This document shows, piece by piece, positions 1 to 24,030 of a stretch of 64,000 nt of DNA. The notes beneath the pieces are model-generated. The model was not told the DNA's origin, did not search any database, and was given only the letters and a program-made list of their open reading frames with translations. A program made the position numbers and the translations under genes. The stretch is from Costus lasius (taxonomy: Eukaryota; Streptophyta; Magnoliopsida; Zingiberales; Costaceae). Each line of letters opens with the position of its first letter. Within the stretch, counting starts at the first letter, position 1. The DNA lies in NCBI GenBank assembly GCA_027563935.2, contig CM050451.1, positions 104,869,565-104,933,564 on the forward strand, read 5' to 3'.

Positions 1-432
1 GAAGCTTGCATGATCGTGGATAGAATAATCGTGGATGGAGGTTGCATGATTGTGGATAGAATGATCGTGGTTGGAGCTTGCATGATTGTGGATAGAATGA
101 TCGTGGATAGAGCATGCATGATCGTGGATATTGAAAATAAGATCGTGGATAAAGTCTGTATGATCGTGGATGAAGCTTGCATGATTGTGGATATTGAAAA
201 CAAGATCGTGGATAGAATAATCATGGATAGAAACTGCATGATCGTGGATAAAATAGTTATAAATAGAGGCTGTATGATCGTGGATAGAATAATTGAGGAT
301 GGAGACTGTATAATCATGGATAGAATAATTGTGGATGGAGGCTGCATGATCATGGATAGAATAATCATAGAGGGAGATTGCATGATCGTGGATAGAATAA
401 TCGTGGATGAAGGCTCAATGATTATGGATTAG
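1..432 (+). repeat. Minisatellite, about 36-bp units, open in one frame
   Basis: Tandem units of about 36 bp, each built around ATGATCGTGGATAGAATAAT and ending in a GGAGGCTGC-like block. Some units are shorter or longer by multiples of 3. The array reaches the left window edge, so its true start is unseen. Because unit length is a multiple of three, one forward frame (10-432) stays open for 140 residues as repeats of an M-I-V-D-R-I-I-V-D-G-G-C-like 12-mer. No known domain is recognised. It is more likely a repeat with a fortuitous open frame than a gene. Confidence 0.9.
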
Positions 433-504
433 AGGCTTGAACAACATCCTAAATCTTGGAAGTTGATATGTAAAATCATAAAAATCTTTTTTCTTTTGTA
501 CATT

Positions 505-632
505 ATATATTTTCAGTAATTATCGGTAAAAATTCAGTTTTAATCAAATTCGATTCGGTTTCGGTTTATAAAATTTTAGTAAAAATTTTTTTAGTAAATT
601 TAATTCGGTAAAATACCGAATGCCCACCCCTA
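505..632. mobile_element. Right-end fragment of a hAT-like MITE
   Basis: The segment ends at 632 with CCGAATGCCCACCCCTA, matching 16 of 17 bases of the terminal inverted repeat of the complete element at 58837-59321. It carries the same internal TTCGGT/GGTAAA-type motifs. No left terminus is found between the minisatellite and this end, so it appears 5'-truncated. Confidence 0.6.
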
Positions 633-12748
<12,116 letters not shown>

Positions 12749-15700
12749 TCTCATGCATATTTTAGGTTGAACTTTTGAGTTATCCGCTTCAATCAACCCA
12801 TAAAACTCGACAGTTAGGAAGGGAATGCTTTAAGGGGGTTATGCATGAACCAGTATCATTTTGTTGCATGGTGTGTGTACTAAAATCATATCCCACATGT
12901 TCATCCCCTATCTTGTTCTTGGATTCATGCACTTTGCAATTTGAGGGAGGTGCACTTGGCTTTAGTTGAAAGTACATGCTCAAGAACAGCAGTGGTGTTA
13001 TTCTCAAGAGGTCTAGGGGTATCATTCATAGTATGTTGATCAATTGTTAATGCTCAGATTGTTACGGAATTTTTAGCAGTTATACAGCGTTGAGCACTTA
13101 TACGGTAATAGATGTTGGCTTGCTGCTGGTTTTCTTTTATGAATTGGGCACTACAATGCTTTTGTACACTGATTCAATAATCGGTCCGAACCAGTTAATA
13201 ACTTAGTATATATTAGTTTGATATTCAAATAATACACTGCTATCTCAGTAGCAGAATCTGTCATAGCGATTGAAATGAGTTGTTATCAATACAATTGTAT
13301 CATACTTAGTACAATATATCCATATAGGATCTGCATTAAAACAGTTAGAAATAGATGCAGATGAGTAGATTTTTATAGCCATTGCCAGTGCCTAGAAGTT
13401 GGGGTTTCTCACCCCTCTATAAATCACTTAAATTCTATTTATTTTTATTTTTTTAACGTTTAGTTTAAAATTTCTCAAACTCTCTGGATAATCTGAAACG
13501 TTAATTTTTTTAAGCCTAATTCTCTAGAATAATCATTGTATGGCTATCAAATCATAAATGCCAATTCTTTATTATACTATACTCATGTAATGTTGTCACT
13601 ATTTATAATGCATTTATTATAATATTATATTTGAAGGATATATTATTGAGATCAAACTTTGTTTGATGACTACCTCGATATGACAAAATGCTCGAAAATG
13701 TCATTTAGCATAAGGTGATGTTTTGCTAAGTAGGCTCGCAGCAAATTAGTAAACATTATATAGTATGAGGAGCGTAAAGATTGATAAATGCATTAAAGAA
13801 TTTGATCAATGCATTTTAGTTCGCACATCCGAGGCGATGATTCCATCAAAGAATTTGTGATGAAATGACTATCCAAACTTCATTTCTTCAATGCACCTTT
13901 GAGCACTTTCGATGTGCTTCAATATGGTATGTACAATGTTCTCATCATAAGATTAACAGGTGTTAGTGGCAGTAGTAGCAAAAGAAGATTGATATCAACA
14001 ACACATCAAATAAAGCCAAAGATTAAGTATGCACAAGTAGAGTAGCTCTATTGATGGCTGATATGATATCAAAGCCTTATTTAGAGTCATTGCATTATAA
14101 GCAAGTAAATAAGTATAAACTGATAAGCAAATAAACATCTATTGGATGATTTTACAATGATTTAACTTCAATTCCATTTCTTTTCACGAAATGCTTGTTA
14201 ATGCATAATACTATTATGTGCAAGGTTCATCTCAAGCCACCATTATGTGCACACTGAGATACAAAACTTTATACAGATATCCTACCATATTGGCTATAAT
14301 ATTTGTTATGTGCTTTATTTATTAAAGTATTTTACTTACTAGAAGACTACATTTAAGATGATGTTCACATTGGAACAATGATATGATTCAATTTATTCAC
14401 ATTTAAGATACATCATTTAAACATATAGTTCAAGGATAGCAGTGCAAATATTTGACTTGCAATCAAGTCTCTTTATATACAAAATGGAATAAATATAACC
14501 TATGATACATCAACTCAATCACATTATTTATAAGGTAGAATAACAAACCATGAATGATATTGCCAATCCATCAAAGTTACAACCCTAGATCAATATCATG
14601 CAAATGGGACAATAAATGCGCAAAAAATTTCACATGATCAGAAATTTAATATTTTTAATTTTCATAAAAGTATATTAATCATGGTTATCTTTGAGCTTAT
14701 CATTTAAATTTAACCTACTAATATTGGTATAATTTAGGTATACAATAAGATTTATCCACCTCATTACACAGTGTTATACTCTACTAATAAAAAATAAATA
14801 AATAACAAACATAAGGAGTACTCACCAGCAAATGCAAATATAGTAGACGACTATAAAAGGATGAGATCCACTTTATTAATGGAGTAAGTGAATAGATCAT
14901 CATAGTCAAAAACAAACTATGAATAATATATATTCTTATTTAGTTTTAGTACCCATGCCAATTGTAGCACTACCGTTCTCACAATAGGTAATAGAACATA
15001 TGAGTTTATTAAGTACCTAGATTTCATCATACTAGTACTATATATCATAGGAACACTATGTTAACATTATAGAACCACAACATTAATTTATGCCATGATG
15101 TTCTTCTAGATAATACCACTCATTTTGGATATAGTAAGTGTTACTATTAATTTTTGTTAAAAAAAACTCCTAATAGCTAGGCAAGATAGCATAATTTAAG
15201 TAAAATTAATATACTTTTATTTAAATTTATTATGCAAACATCTCAAAACTAAATAGTTTTAACTTTATATAGATCTTCAAAACATGTACTATTGTACTAT
15301 AAGAATGTGGTCAATTTGAAAGCTTCTACTATGCAACTTTAGAAAAAAAAAAAAGCTTGTACATATGTAAAATATCACAATTTACTAACTTTATAAGTTT
15401 CGATACTAGCCTACTTTTATTTAAATTTAATTAGTAAACATCTGAAAACTAAATAATTGTATTATTTGTAAGTTTTTAGGACACGTAAAATTGAATTGGA
15501 GAAGAGGGGCCAGTTTGAACCCCGATGCGCTTTAGTTTGACTATACCAATGTAAATTAGTTTGAGTTAATATCAATGCACTAGTTCAGATCGATATAATT
15601 CTGGATGCTGCTTTTGCTTACAAACTTTCAATTTGCTAATTCAGATCGATACTAATCTCTTTACTTTTGATAATGGAATTTAATACGAATTTTTTTTTTG

Positions 15701-15800
15701 GTTTTATCTAAAGCATTATATTATCTCGCTGTTGTTGCAAGCTAAACCAAATGATCACTGAATTAGACGACGAGGAAACATTGAAGGAATTTGCTAACCG
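12749..15800. other. RABH 3' region and A+T-rich intergenic DNA
   Basis: The first few hundred bases after the RABH stop are probably its 3' UTR. The rest is A+T-rich with no supported exon. A direct repeat of about 50 bp (from 15212 and again from 15412, core TTTTATTTAAATTTA) suggests a small duplicated or transposed segment. Nothing else was recognised. Confidence 0.5.
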
Positions 15801-16478
15801 TCACCCGATCATTCGAAATGGGTTCAGCTTTGTAGACCGGTTCGTGCAAAGCAACAACCCTCCGGTGGACGCGTGCCGGCGGTGGTGCGGCCCGAACGCG
15901 GCCCCACGCATATCGCCGTGGAACCCAAACCCCGTTCCCCACAGCCGCTCCTGAGAAGCGCTCACCGCGGACAGCGGGCTGCAGCACACGGAGAAGCGGC
16001 TGATGTCGCCGACGACTTTATGGTGCTTGTGCGTCGTGCTCGCTGCCTTTGTTGGGTGAGGCTTCGGACGCCACGACCGATACGGGGACTCGACGCTGGA
16101 CCACCCCCCGGCCTCCGGCCACACACCACTGATACTCTCCGGGGTCATCCCCCGGTCACACCCTGTAGTTGCCGCTGGGCCGTCTGCAGCCATTTTCTTT
16201 TTCCGGCGGACACGTAAGATCTTGGGCAGCCAATGTCGGCCGAAGAAGACGGACAATAAGGAGGAGGGCCGTCGTGAGACATCATCGGCGGCTGCGCGGG
16301 GAACGGAGGGGGAAACAGAGCGGGGGAACGCATCGCATGGAGGTGACATGATTTGCTGATTTTCGGGCGAGGTAGCGTTGAGGGCGAGGAGGCGCTCGCG
16401 GAGGCAGGAAGCGCAGACGCCGACGCCGCACTCGTAGGGGTGCAGCCTGCACTTCATCTTATTTTGTCTCTTCTCCAA
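15801..16478 (-). CDS. Plant-specific Cys-motif small protein, single exon, 225 aa
   Basis: Uninterrupted minus-strand frame of 225 residues. The N-terminus has CRLHPYECGVGVCASCLRER (about residues 10-29), a C-X8-C-X2-C arrangement followed by RLLAL that I recognise from an unnamed plant-specific family. Later come AFPRSVSPSVPR (about 51-62), FSVCCSPL (about 166-173) and a C-terminal HHRRHASTGG...LCTNRSTKL stretch; these also occur in that order in the family, arguing that the gene is intact. The middle is basic and Ser/Pro-rich, probably disordered. No signal peptide or membrane segment is evident. It is markedly G+C-richer than its surroundings. Function is unknown. Several forward-strand frames here are its shadows. 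Confidence 0.8.
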   Translation of the reverse strand: MEKRQNKMKCRLHPYECGVGVCASCLRERLLALNATSPENQQIMSPPCDAFPRSVSPSVPRAAADDVSRRPSSLLSVFFGRHWLPKILRVRRKKKMAADGPAATTGCDRGMTPESISGVWPEAGGWSSVESPYRSWRPKPHPTKAASTTHKHHKVVGDISRFSVCCSPLSAVSASQERLWGTGFGFHGDMRGAAFGPHHRRHASTGGLLLCTNRSTKLNPFRMIG

Positions 16479-19162
16479 AGAACAATCAAGAACAGGAGAA
16501 CAAATGGAGTCTTAATTTCTGTTTGATTTGAGGGTTGAAGCTTGCGGTTCGTCGAGTATGAAACTCCTAATTTCCTGTGTTCGACTGTGGCGATGTGCAA
16601 ATTTGTTGTGTCTGGTTATGCAGTAATCGTGGACTGTAAGTTCTTCTTCTTCTGCTGAAATCTCAAAGCTGAGAAGAGGTCAAGAATTGACGTATTCGCT
16701 CCGAAGCTGCGCGCATAATTCACAGACTACGAGGCAAAACAACAGAAGGAAACTAGCTTGTTTTATGTGGAAATTAGATTGCAATAAACTTGAACATTGG
16801 CTTTTAGTCAACATAATAATAGCGCAGTGCTAAACACTTCGCGTTTCCACCACCCTCGGAGAGGAGAAGCGCTTGCATGCTTCCAAAGTCAAAGTCCTTT
16901 TTGCCCAGCAACTACGAAGAAGTCATGGCTGTCGTGTGGCAAGCTCTGCCATCTCAGCTAAGTCAAACTTGTTGGATACTTCATTCAAATTTTGATTTTT
17001 TTTATAAGACAATTTTTGGTTAATTATTCCAATTGTTGTGAATGGCTCTATCAATGCATTAATATATGTAATTATAGTTAGAGCGCTTTGACTTCGTCAA
17101 CGCGTTTTTTATACTATTCCCTTTTTTTTATAATATCGGTGGTAAACTTCAGTTTATTTTATTTAACTTAATTGTCGAACTTAAGAAAAGTAATGATCCA
17201 GCGCCTGTGGGCATTTACTTCAACCTCCAGATTGTTTTTTTTTTTTTTTGAAAAAGAAATAAGCTCAATTTTCAAAGTAGACTATAAATCAAACAACTAT
17301 TTTACCAATTTGCAGCCCAAGTTGAATCGTCTTCATTGCGGATATTCTTGAATAAGATTTTTATTATTTCTGTCAAAATTAATATATATATAGTTGTGGG
17401 AGACAAAAGCCCTGTTTGATGGAGCTATCCGAAATTCAGACAGCGGCTACAATAAAGAAAATTAGATTTTTTCTGCTTATAATAAAAGCTAAAATCCTAA
17501 AGATGAACAACGGTCAAGCTATAGTCAACCCGAAAAACAGAATGAAAAGCTCTCTCTACCAAAAAGTGTATGCATGTATCGGCCAAGTACAAGGAACTTG
17601 TATGATTTTGAAGTAAATTTTAAAGGCGGCACCAGCAGCAGCACAAATCGCTAGTGTTCTATTCCGCCGATGGAAGTTGCCGGGGGCCCAGATGGTATGG
17701 TTAAATGCCGCGAAGCTCGTCGTTGTCCAAGGGCGAGCTCCGATCGACCACGTGGTCTGGCTCCGATTCTTGAGATGCTTAGGGCCACTACATGATTAAT
17801 TAACTAGTTAATGAATTGATTAATTAGTTAATGCATTGGCTCTGCAAGCTTTGCTACGTAGCGCACATGAGATGAGGATAGGAAAGTACCACCAGTTCAG
17901 ACCTCCAGTTTGTACGGCACAATCCAAGGGGTAGCGGTGGATTCAGTCTGTCGCCGCTTTCAAGAATATACGTGTACATACTGTGTCCATAATACTATTT
18001 ACTAATTTTAGTGTATGAGATCTAAGAGGCTGATGATTTCCTCAATTCGCTGTAAATCCCATTTTAGCAATGTTTAAGATTCCAAGAAGGAACTTTCTAC
18101 TTTCATTCCTGCTGAAACAGTGAAACCGATCTCATTGATCCAACTCTTGTTTAATTTAGGCTGCAAAACTTCAACTTTTGAGTTCTGAATAGTCAGAGAG
18201 ACATGATGGAACGCTCTCACTTCCCCAAAACTTAATTTTGGCATATTCCTAGGAGTAGTACAGCAAAGATTAGTCGTTTAAGAATTGAGCATGATCGAAG
18301 TAATTAATTAATGCCACAGCAGCAAAGTTGCAGCCTTGCACATCTTTTTTAGATGGAATGAGCTCCGCACATACTTCCAATTCAGTGTGCCTCGTCCATT
18401 TAGAATGTGTATCTACTAGTATATGCCATCTCTCCACATGCATACACAAGGCAAAAAAAGGATAGATTCTTAGCCATCCTCTGAACCCAAGCGCCCTTCC
18501 ACTTTGAGTAAGTTCATATAGCTTTTATAGGTTCCTAATCATTTCTCTCAAAAAGGACATTTTGTTCTTGAGATAGATTTTTTTTCCTTACCATTTTTAG
18601 TGAGACATCTCTTATCAGTTTCCTTTTGAGGAAATCCTGGGATGATGTTGGCCATGCTTTAGGAGGGCCACTAAGTTTTGTTGAGCATATGTAAAGTATG
18701 GATAAAGAAGAGAAGTCTCTACCTTTATGTCTTCTCATGGCTTTTCCTTGCACCGATGCTCCTAATGTGGACAGTAATAGGCTTTTTCACTCGATGCCTC
18801 TATTGACAGTTGATGGTGGCTTCATTATGGGCTAAAACGAGCTTTGTTCTTCTTTTTTCTTTTATTTTCCTCTTGGAAACCTCTCCTATATAAAGTGTTT
18901 CTGCCACGGTTTCATGTTCATTGGTTTGCTCATTTATCAGACATAAAGCCAGTCCCTACATGGAGCAATTCAGAAGACACGATAAAATTGGAAAAGTTTC
19001 CTTCTCGAGGCATTCTTCCTTGCCTTGCGTGGTACTTTGAAGATTTCCTTTGTTTCTTGAAGAATTTTGAGAGGAGTTGAAGGAATTTCTTGCTATTCAT
19101 TGTGACTGACATTTTGATCATTACTTGTTACTGAATCCAACGCACCATTACAGGATGAGAGG
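16479..19162. other. Intergenic: divergent upstream regions, no gene seen
   Basis: This lies between two divergently transcribed genes, so it should contain both promoters. It is A+T-rich with homopolymer runs, for example T-rich at about 17236. A CAG immediately before 19154 (CATTACAG) could be a splice acceptor of an untranslated first exon for the next gene. No exon, RNA gene or complete transposon was recognised. Confidence 0.5.
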
Positions 19163-21131
19163 ATGGAGGCAGTGAGCCAAAACAAGGCTCCTGAGCTGTT
19201 CAAAGAGCAGTCGAAGATGCTAACATGTTATTGTCCTTTGGAAGTCCCCAAGAGCCCTAATGACGCTATGGAGTTTCTCTCAAGAACCTGGAGTCCATCT
19301 TCCTCTGATTTCTATCGAATACTCTCATCCATGGTGAGTACTCTACCGGTTTGCGTTTTGCATACGATATGATCATTTTTCTCTTTTGTTAATTACCACT
19401 TGAAGTGTTAACTTGAGAATGGAGTTTAAGGGATCTTGGAATCTGGCTAATTACTTACTTTTAGCCACTTGCTTGAACATCCATCTCTGCTAAATGGGTC
19501 CTAGCTGCAAATGATTCATTTGATTTGTTCTCTACACTTGATTCTTGGACTCACATGAAAAGATCTAATGTTTGTTTACTTGTGCTTTCAGTCGAATTGG
19601 AAGTGATTAATAATGTTATTCATTTTTTTATGTAGGATCTAAAGTTTAGCCTCAGCGGCAGGAATCCCGATCATGCTAGTGAAGAGCTAAGTGAGCCAGA
19701 AACAGAGAAGAACAAGAACAACTTCACAAGAGATGCTGGAAGAACAATGGATCAAGTCTTGGTACGATACAGATATGCTCAAGCTAGTTAAACATTAGCA
19801 ATATTTTCGATACATCTGATGTTAATTTATTTCTCTGTTCTTCCCTTGATCCTTATAGACAATGATACCAGGCAGAAAGCTAGTTCAATCCACTACTCAG
19901 AAGAAGCACAGGGATTTGCGTAGTGGCTGGGTAAGTTTCACGACGAAATTAAATCATTTCTGAACTTGTATTTTGTCTTCATTCTTCTGAAGTGATTGTT
20001 TTTTTATGAAAAAAAAAATCACAGATGGATGTAGGCCACATGAAGGCATGGTTAGGAGGAGATCTGCTCAGCAGCTTGTCCGGAGGATGCAGGAGGAAGA
20101 AGAAGGAGGAATTGAGACTCCATACAGCTCAAGTGCATGCAGCCCTGTCAGTGGCCAGGCTTGCTGCAGCAATTGCAGGCATTGTAGGGAACTCCTACAT
20201 GGACCCAATTAGCTCAAAGGTCATGAACATGGACACTCTGGGAGGCGAATTTGACACGAAGATGAGCACGGTGGTCTCGTCAGCCGCAGCCTTGGTCGCA
20301 ACGGTGTGCGCCGAAGCTGCCGAGTCTGTAGGGGCAAAGAGAGCCCAAGTCGCGTCTGTTGTTAGAGCAGGCCTAGCAGCAAGGACTTCAGCTGATTTGC
20401 TGACTCTCACTGCAAGTGCTGCAACATGTAATATGCACTGCTAAATAAAGCATGTAAACTAAGTAGAAAAAACTAAGTAAAACTAATACTATCAAGTTCT
20501 GAATCTTTTTTACTTCCCCAATGTGTGTTCTTCCTTTATATTCATTGTTCTAATGAGGTAAGTTTTATAGGTTTACGAGGTGCGGCGACGCTTGAGCTGA
20601 GAGCCGCATCTTATATGCATCATCTGGAAGACCAGGATATCCTGGCAAGAGGTGCTCAGCTTCCAGTTCAAATACCTCAAGGTAAATCTGTTCTCCTTTC
20701 TCAACATCGAATGCTCCGATCTCCATCAGCTGTTGATCGATGCATGACATGTGTGCGTTTGGGTGGCGTGTGCAGGGAAGGTTCAGCTCAGAATGGTGAG
20801 GATTTACCTTAAGAACGACAAGGCCACACTGAGGTTGGGAAAGAGGCATATGGGGGGAGTCATTAGCACTCACAAAGAATGTAAGTTGTTTATCTTAGAA
20901 AATAAGCTATTAATTTGTCTTCAGGTGCTAATAATACTTAAAATGTCAGATAGGATTTTTGATGAAGCCGATACTGACTCAAAAGAATGTGGATTCCTGA
21001 AGAGTCGCCATGGCTGCTGCTACTTGATCACCCTTGGAACGTCGGGCGGAATGATTCAGTTGCTGTTCGAGGACCAAAAGCGCTATATACTCTGGAAGTC
21101 TAGCATCTCAAATCTATTATGTGACTGTTAG
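19163..21131 (+). CDS. VAN3-binding/FORKED-like protein (DUF828 plus plant PH domain)
   Basis: Seven exons join in phase to 389 residues plus stop: 19163-19333, 19636-19761, 19859-19930, 20025-20427, 20571-20681, 20776-20880 and 20950-21131. The N-terminus has the family motif AMEFLSRTWSPSSSDFYRI (about 35-53). An Ala-rich DUF828 core includes AWLGG and HTAQVHAALSVARLAAAIAG (near 130-170), then CLRGAATLELRAA. The C-terminus resembles a plant PH-like domain, ending after a W-K-S-S-I-S stretch. Relatives bind the ARF-GAP VAN3 and phosphoinositides at the trans-Golgi/plasma membrane and affect auxin canalisation and vein patterning; that role is inferred. The 20950 acceptor was chosen because the earlier CAG at about 20924 would meet a stop within five codons. 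A foldback MITE lies 260 bp after the stop. Confidence 0.88.
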
Positions 21132-21390
21132 AAGCTAATACATTTTTTTTTTCTTTTTTATTTAGCATTTGACAGTGTAATCAGTTGTTTTTTTGTTTCC
21201 TGTTATGATGAGGGATAAATAATAAGCAAGTTTCAGTAATTAAGCTTGTGTGCCAAATTCTGATGATCTGAACACTGTAAAATGCAGATTAAAGTGATCA
21301 TTGCCAAATAGATGGTGGCATTTGGCACAAAGATCACTAACAAATTCAAATTCTGATAGACTCTTGCAGTATTTGACATCCTTGATCCAC

Positions 21391-21527
21391 TTGTTATGTT
21401 CTGTTGGATAAAATTTATCGTGGAAAGGATAAAAAATACAATAAATCTAGATTGAAAAATTTTTCTTCTAAATTTATTAAATTTTTTATCATTTCCACGT
21501 TGAATTTCATCTAAGTTAACATAGCCT
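21391..21527. mobile_element. Foldback MITE, nearly complete hairpin
   Basis: The left arm (from about 21391, TATGTTCTGTTGGATAAAAT) is the imperfect reverse complement of the right arm (to about 21527). The inner core 21407-21511 (GATAAAATTTATCGTGGAAA ... ending GAATTTCATC) folds back over almost its full length with a tiny AAAAATTTTT loop. No coding capacity; the target duplication is not clear. A 122-residue minus-strand frame across it is incidental. Confidence 0.75.
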
Positions 21528-22500
21528 AAATGAATTCTAGCGAAAACATATGCTCTTCCCCTGTGATCCTTGGCCATGAATGCAACATCTTTTCTTTCCA
21601 TGAAGACTAAGCCAGTTGAACCTCAAGCATCCTACCTGAATGAAAGGATTGAGATACCTCGACCAAAGCTTCTGCCACCTCGAAGCTAGTCTCTTGACTT
21701 TGGTCTTTCAAATGTGTAGACTTTTTTCCTATATGCTTCCATTTAAATGTTTAGTTTCGTATGCTCCTCAGCATAGATGCACATAGTTAGACGAAAAGTT
21801 ATGAAAGGCAGAACAAATAATCCTCTTATAGAACAACTTCCAATGAAGTTCCTAAGTGAGTGAGGGAATCATCTCATCTCGGAAGTAATAGCTCACTAAA
21901 TAAGTGTAATTTTCCCTATTTTCTTTAGTAATAATAGCTCTTTAAATAAGTATGATTTTCCATATTGTTTTAGCAATAGCTCACCAAATAAGTATAATTT
22001 TCCCTACTAATGAAGTGGGGCTAGATAATCCTAGTCCCTAGTTATTACAAATACAAGTGAAAGGTGGAGCCAGTTCCAACTTAACTAGTTCAAATGGTGT
22101 ATAAATTACTTAAAGTTGATTCAGAACTATTTATATAGTGTTCAATGGATAAAATATTCAAATTGATCAAGCTCAATGGTTCAATCAATTGATTAGTTGG
22201 CTCAGCAAGAATGCACTATAAATCATTTGGCAGATCAAACAACTTTGAAAGACTATTCGGTAGATCACTTAGTTGGTTGCTTGGATTGCTCAATAGATAC
22301 TCAAAATAATTGTTTGCAACATTTAGTAGGTATCGATCACTCAGATCTCTTGGCAATCGATGAGTCATAATCACTTGGATCGCTTGAGAAACGATGTGTT
22401 GGGATCACTCAAATCACTTGACTATCAGGAATCATATAGTAATAGAAATCCCCATTGATATGTCAGTTTTTCCCCAATTTTCTCAAATAATGTTATATTA
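21528..22500. other. A+T-rich intergenic DNA
   Basis: No gene recognised. Local imperfect reiterations of GATCACTTGGAT/CGCTTGA-like words (22250-22430) and AAATAAGTATAATTTTCC (21897-22010) suggest slippage-type expansion. Confidence 0.4.
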
Positions 22501-23143
22501 TGTGAAAATTCGTGTAATCCAGTAAAATCAATAAAACATAAATTAAAAAAACCTGGAGGCGATATAAAATCTGTCTTTAGGCAAATATCCGGTCCCTTGC
22601 GTGGGATAAAATCCGAACTTTCATGCGAAAATTCAATCAGGATTCCGCTTCTGTCGGCGCATCAGTGGAGCAGTTGTCGAAGAGATCCTTTCGGCGTATG
22701 ACAGCAAAAAAGAAGAAGAATTTTGAGGGAAAAAATAGAGAATTATTTTTGTGTCTCGATCCCCAACTCATTGTGTTTCTTCTCTCGTAAGAAGATATAC
22801 ACAAAGAGGGAAAAAAGATACATATACCTATTTAGTCTAGCCCTAGCCACAATTAATGCAAATATTAATTGAAATAACTACTCATTGTGTTTCTTCTCTC
22901 GTAAGAAGATACACACAAAGAGGGAAAAAAGATACATATACCTATTTAATCTAGCCCTAGCCACAATTAATGCAAATATTAATTGAAATAACGGCTAGTA
23001 ATTAAGGCTATTTGCTAGCCTTAACTATAAACTAAATAGATAAATAAAATAATTAGGCAAAATTAATAAAAAGTAATTTTAAGCCTAAAATATTAAATTA
23101 AATTAAAGAGAGCTTTTTGGGTTTTCCACATAAAACACCAACA
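22501..23143 (-). mobile_element. Long terminal repeat of a copia-type element
   Basis: Read on the minus strand, it begins TGTTGGTGTTTTATG at 23143, right after a purine-rich ACGAGGGAT polypurine tract, and ends TTTTCACA at 22501, giving canonical TG...CA ends over 643 bp. Upstream on the minus strand lies a copia RNase H C-terminal scrap, so this is the 3' LTR. It contains an exact-length tandem duplication of 114 bp (22766-22879 and 22880-22993). Its 3' part recurs at 27023-27196. Confidence 0.7.
22766..22993. repeat. 114-bp tandem duplication inside the LTR
   Basis: Two adjacent units both beginning ACTCATTGTGTTTCTTCTCT differ at only a few positions, so this is a recent duplication within the LTR. 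It covers the likely transcribed or leader part of the LTR. Confidence 0.9.
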
Positions 23144-23369
23144 ATCCCTCGTAAAACTCAAAAAGTCCAAAGAATAATTATAAATAATGAAAATACTGTC
23201 AAATGCCTATATCACGCGGTCAGGGAAAAGCTATGCTTAACACACTTAGTACACGGAACTCCATTGGAAGGGATATAGTGAACCAGGTCTTGAACTACAC
23301 CCTTTTGACCCAATATTGAACGGTGCACACATGATACAGAATCTTTGCGACGTGGTGTTGCACATTATT

Positions 23370-23548
23370 ATTATTATTTTTTTGCCATAGGTAAGTTAAA
23401 TAATGAGAGCAGGAATTAAACCTTTGTTATTAACAACTAAGGAAGGTCCTTACCAGTTGAACTAACTGACACTCTCTTTTTATATGTGTTGCATATTTTT
23501 TTAACTTATCAACAACTAAGTCCTTGTTATCAATAATGTGCAAAAAAT
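23370..23548 (-). mobile_element. tRNA-derived SINE with 15-bp target duplication
   Basis: The insertion is flanked by identical 15-mers GTGTTGCACATTATT (23355-23369 and 23549-23563). On the minus strand it carries an A-box-like TAGTTCAACTGGTAAGG (within 23448-23470) and, 26 bases further, a B-box-like GGTTTAATTCC (23412-23422), the spacing of a tRNA promoter. It ends in an A-rich then AAT-repeat tail next to the target duplication. It sits between the copia RNase H scrap and the LTR. The 5' head contains a rearranged extra copy of tail-like sequence. Confidence 0.7.
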
Positions 23549-23863
23549 GTGTTGCACATTATTGGCTATATGCATAATCTTTTTATTCATGTGACTTTCA
23601 CATAGCTAGAGGGGTCCACTCTCTAGTCCGTGGCCGTATACGAAAAAGACACATATAGGAGAAACCCTATGAAGAAGTGTGTAGAGGCACTTCCCAAGAT
23701 ATACTTTTTAGGTTCCTTTAAGAGTTGTAAACTCAATCTTACATCTACATAGCAGTACTACAATCACTTTAGGAATGGAGTATTGGAGCCTTTAAAATAA
23801 TTCCAATAAACATATAAGTGTTTTTATAATTTATTATTTGGTACTCCTTGGCCAACCAGTCAG

Positions 23864-24030
23864 CTTGTTGTTACCCATTGAATCTCTTTCCAGAGTCTAC
23901 CTATCGTGGAAGTTGGGTTGCCACTGTAGGAGGGCCCATTATGGACAAATCCCCATTCCCCTAGATAAGACCACCATTTTAGTTTGATTCAAATCCTTAG
24001 TGAGGCAATCAGCAATGTTATCATATTATT
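23864..24030 (-). mobile_element. Copia RNase H C-terminal scrap
   Basis: On the minus strand, frames in this segment read DNIADCLTKDLNQTKM and SRGMGICP, the conserved end of Ty1/copia RNase H (DNIADPLTK...SRGMG). A frameshift separates the two parts. It lies upstream, in element orientation, of the LTR at 22501-23143, consistent with the 3' end of one element. Confidence 0.7.

Noticed and set aside
15873..16217. 114-residue forward frame
   Set aside because: Shadow of the conserved minus-strand gene at 15801-16478.
20195..20410. 71-residue minus-strand frame
   Set aside because: Antisense of the alanine-rich DUF828 exon.
21233..21601. 122-residue minus-strand frame after the VAN3-binding-like gene
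   Set aside because: It spans the whole foldback MITE, so its middle is palindromic repeat sequence.
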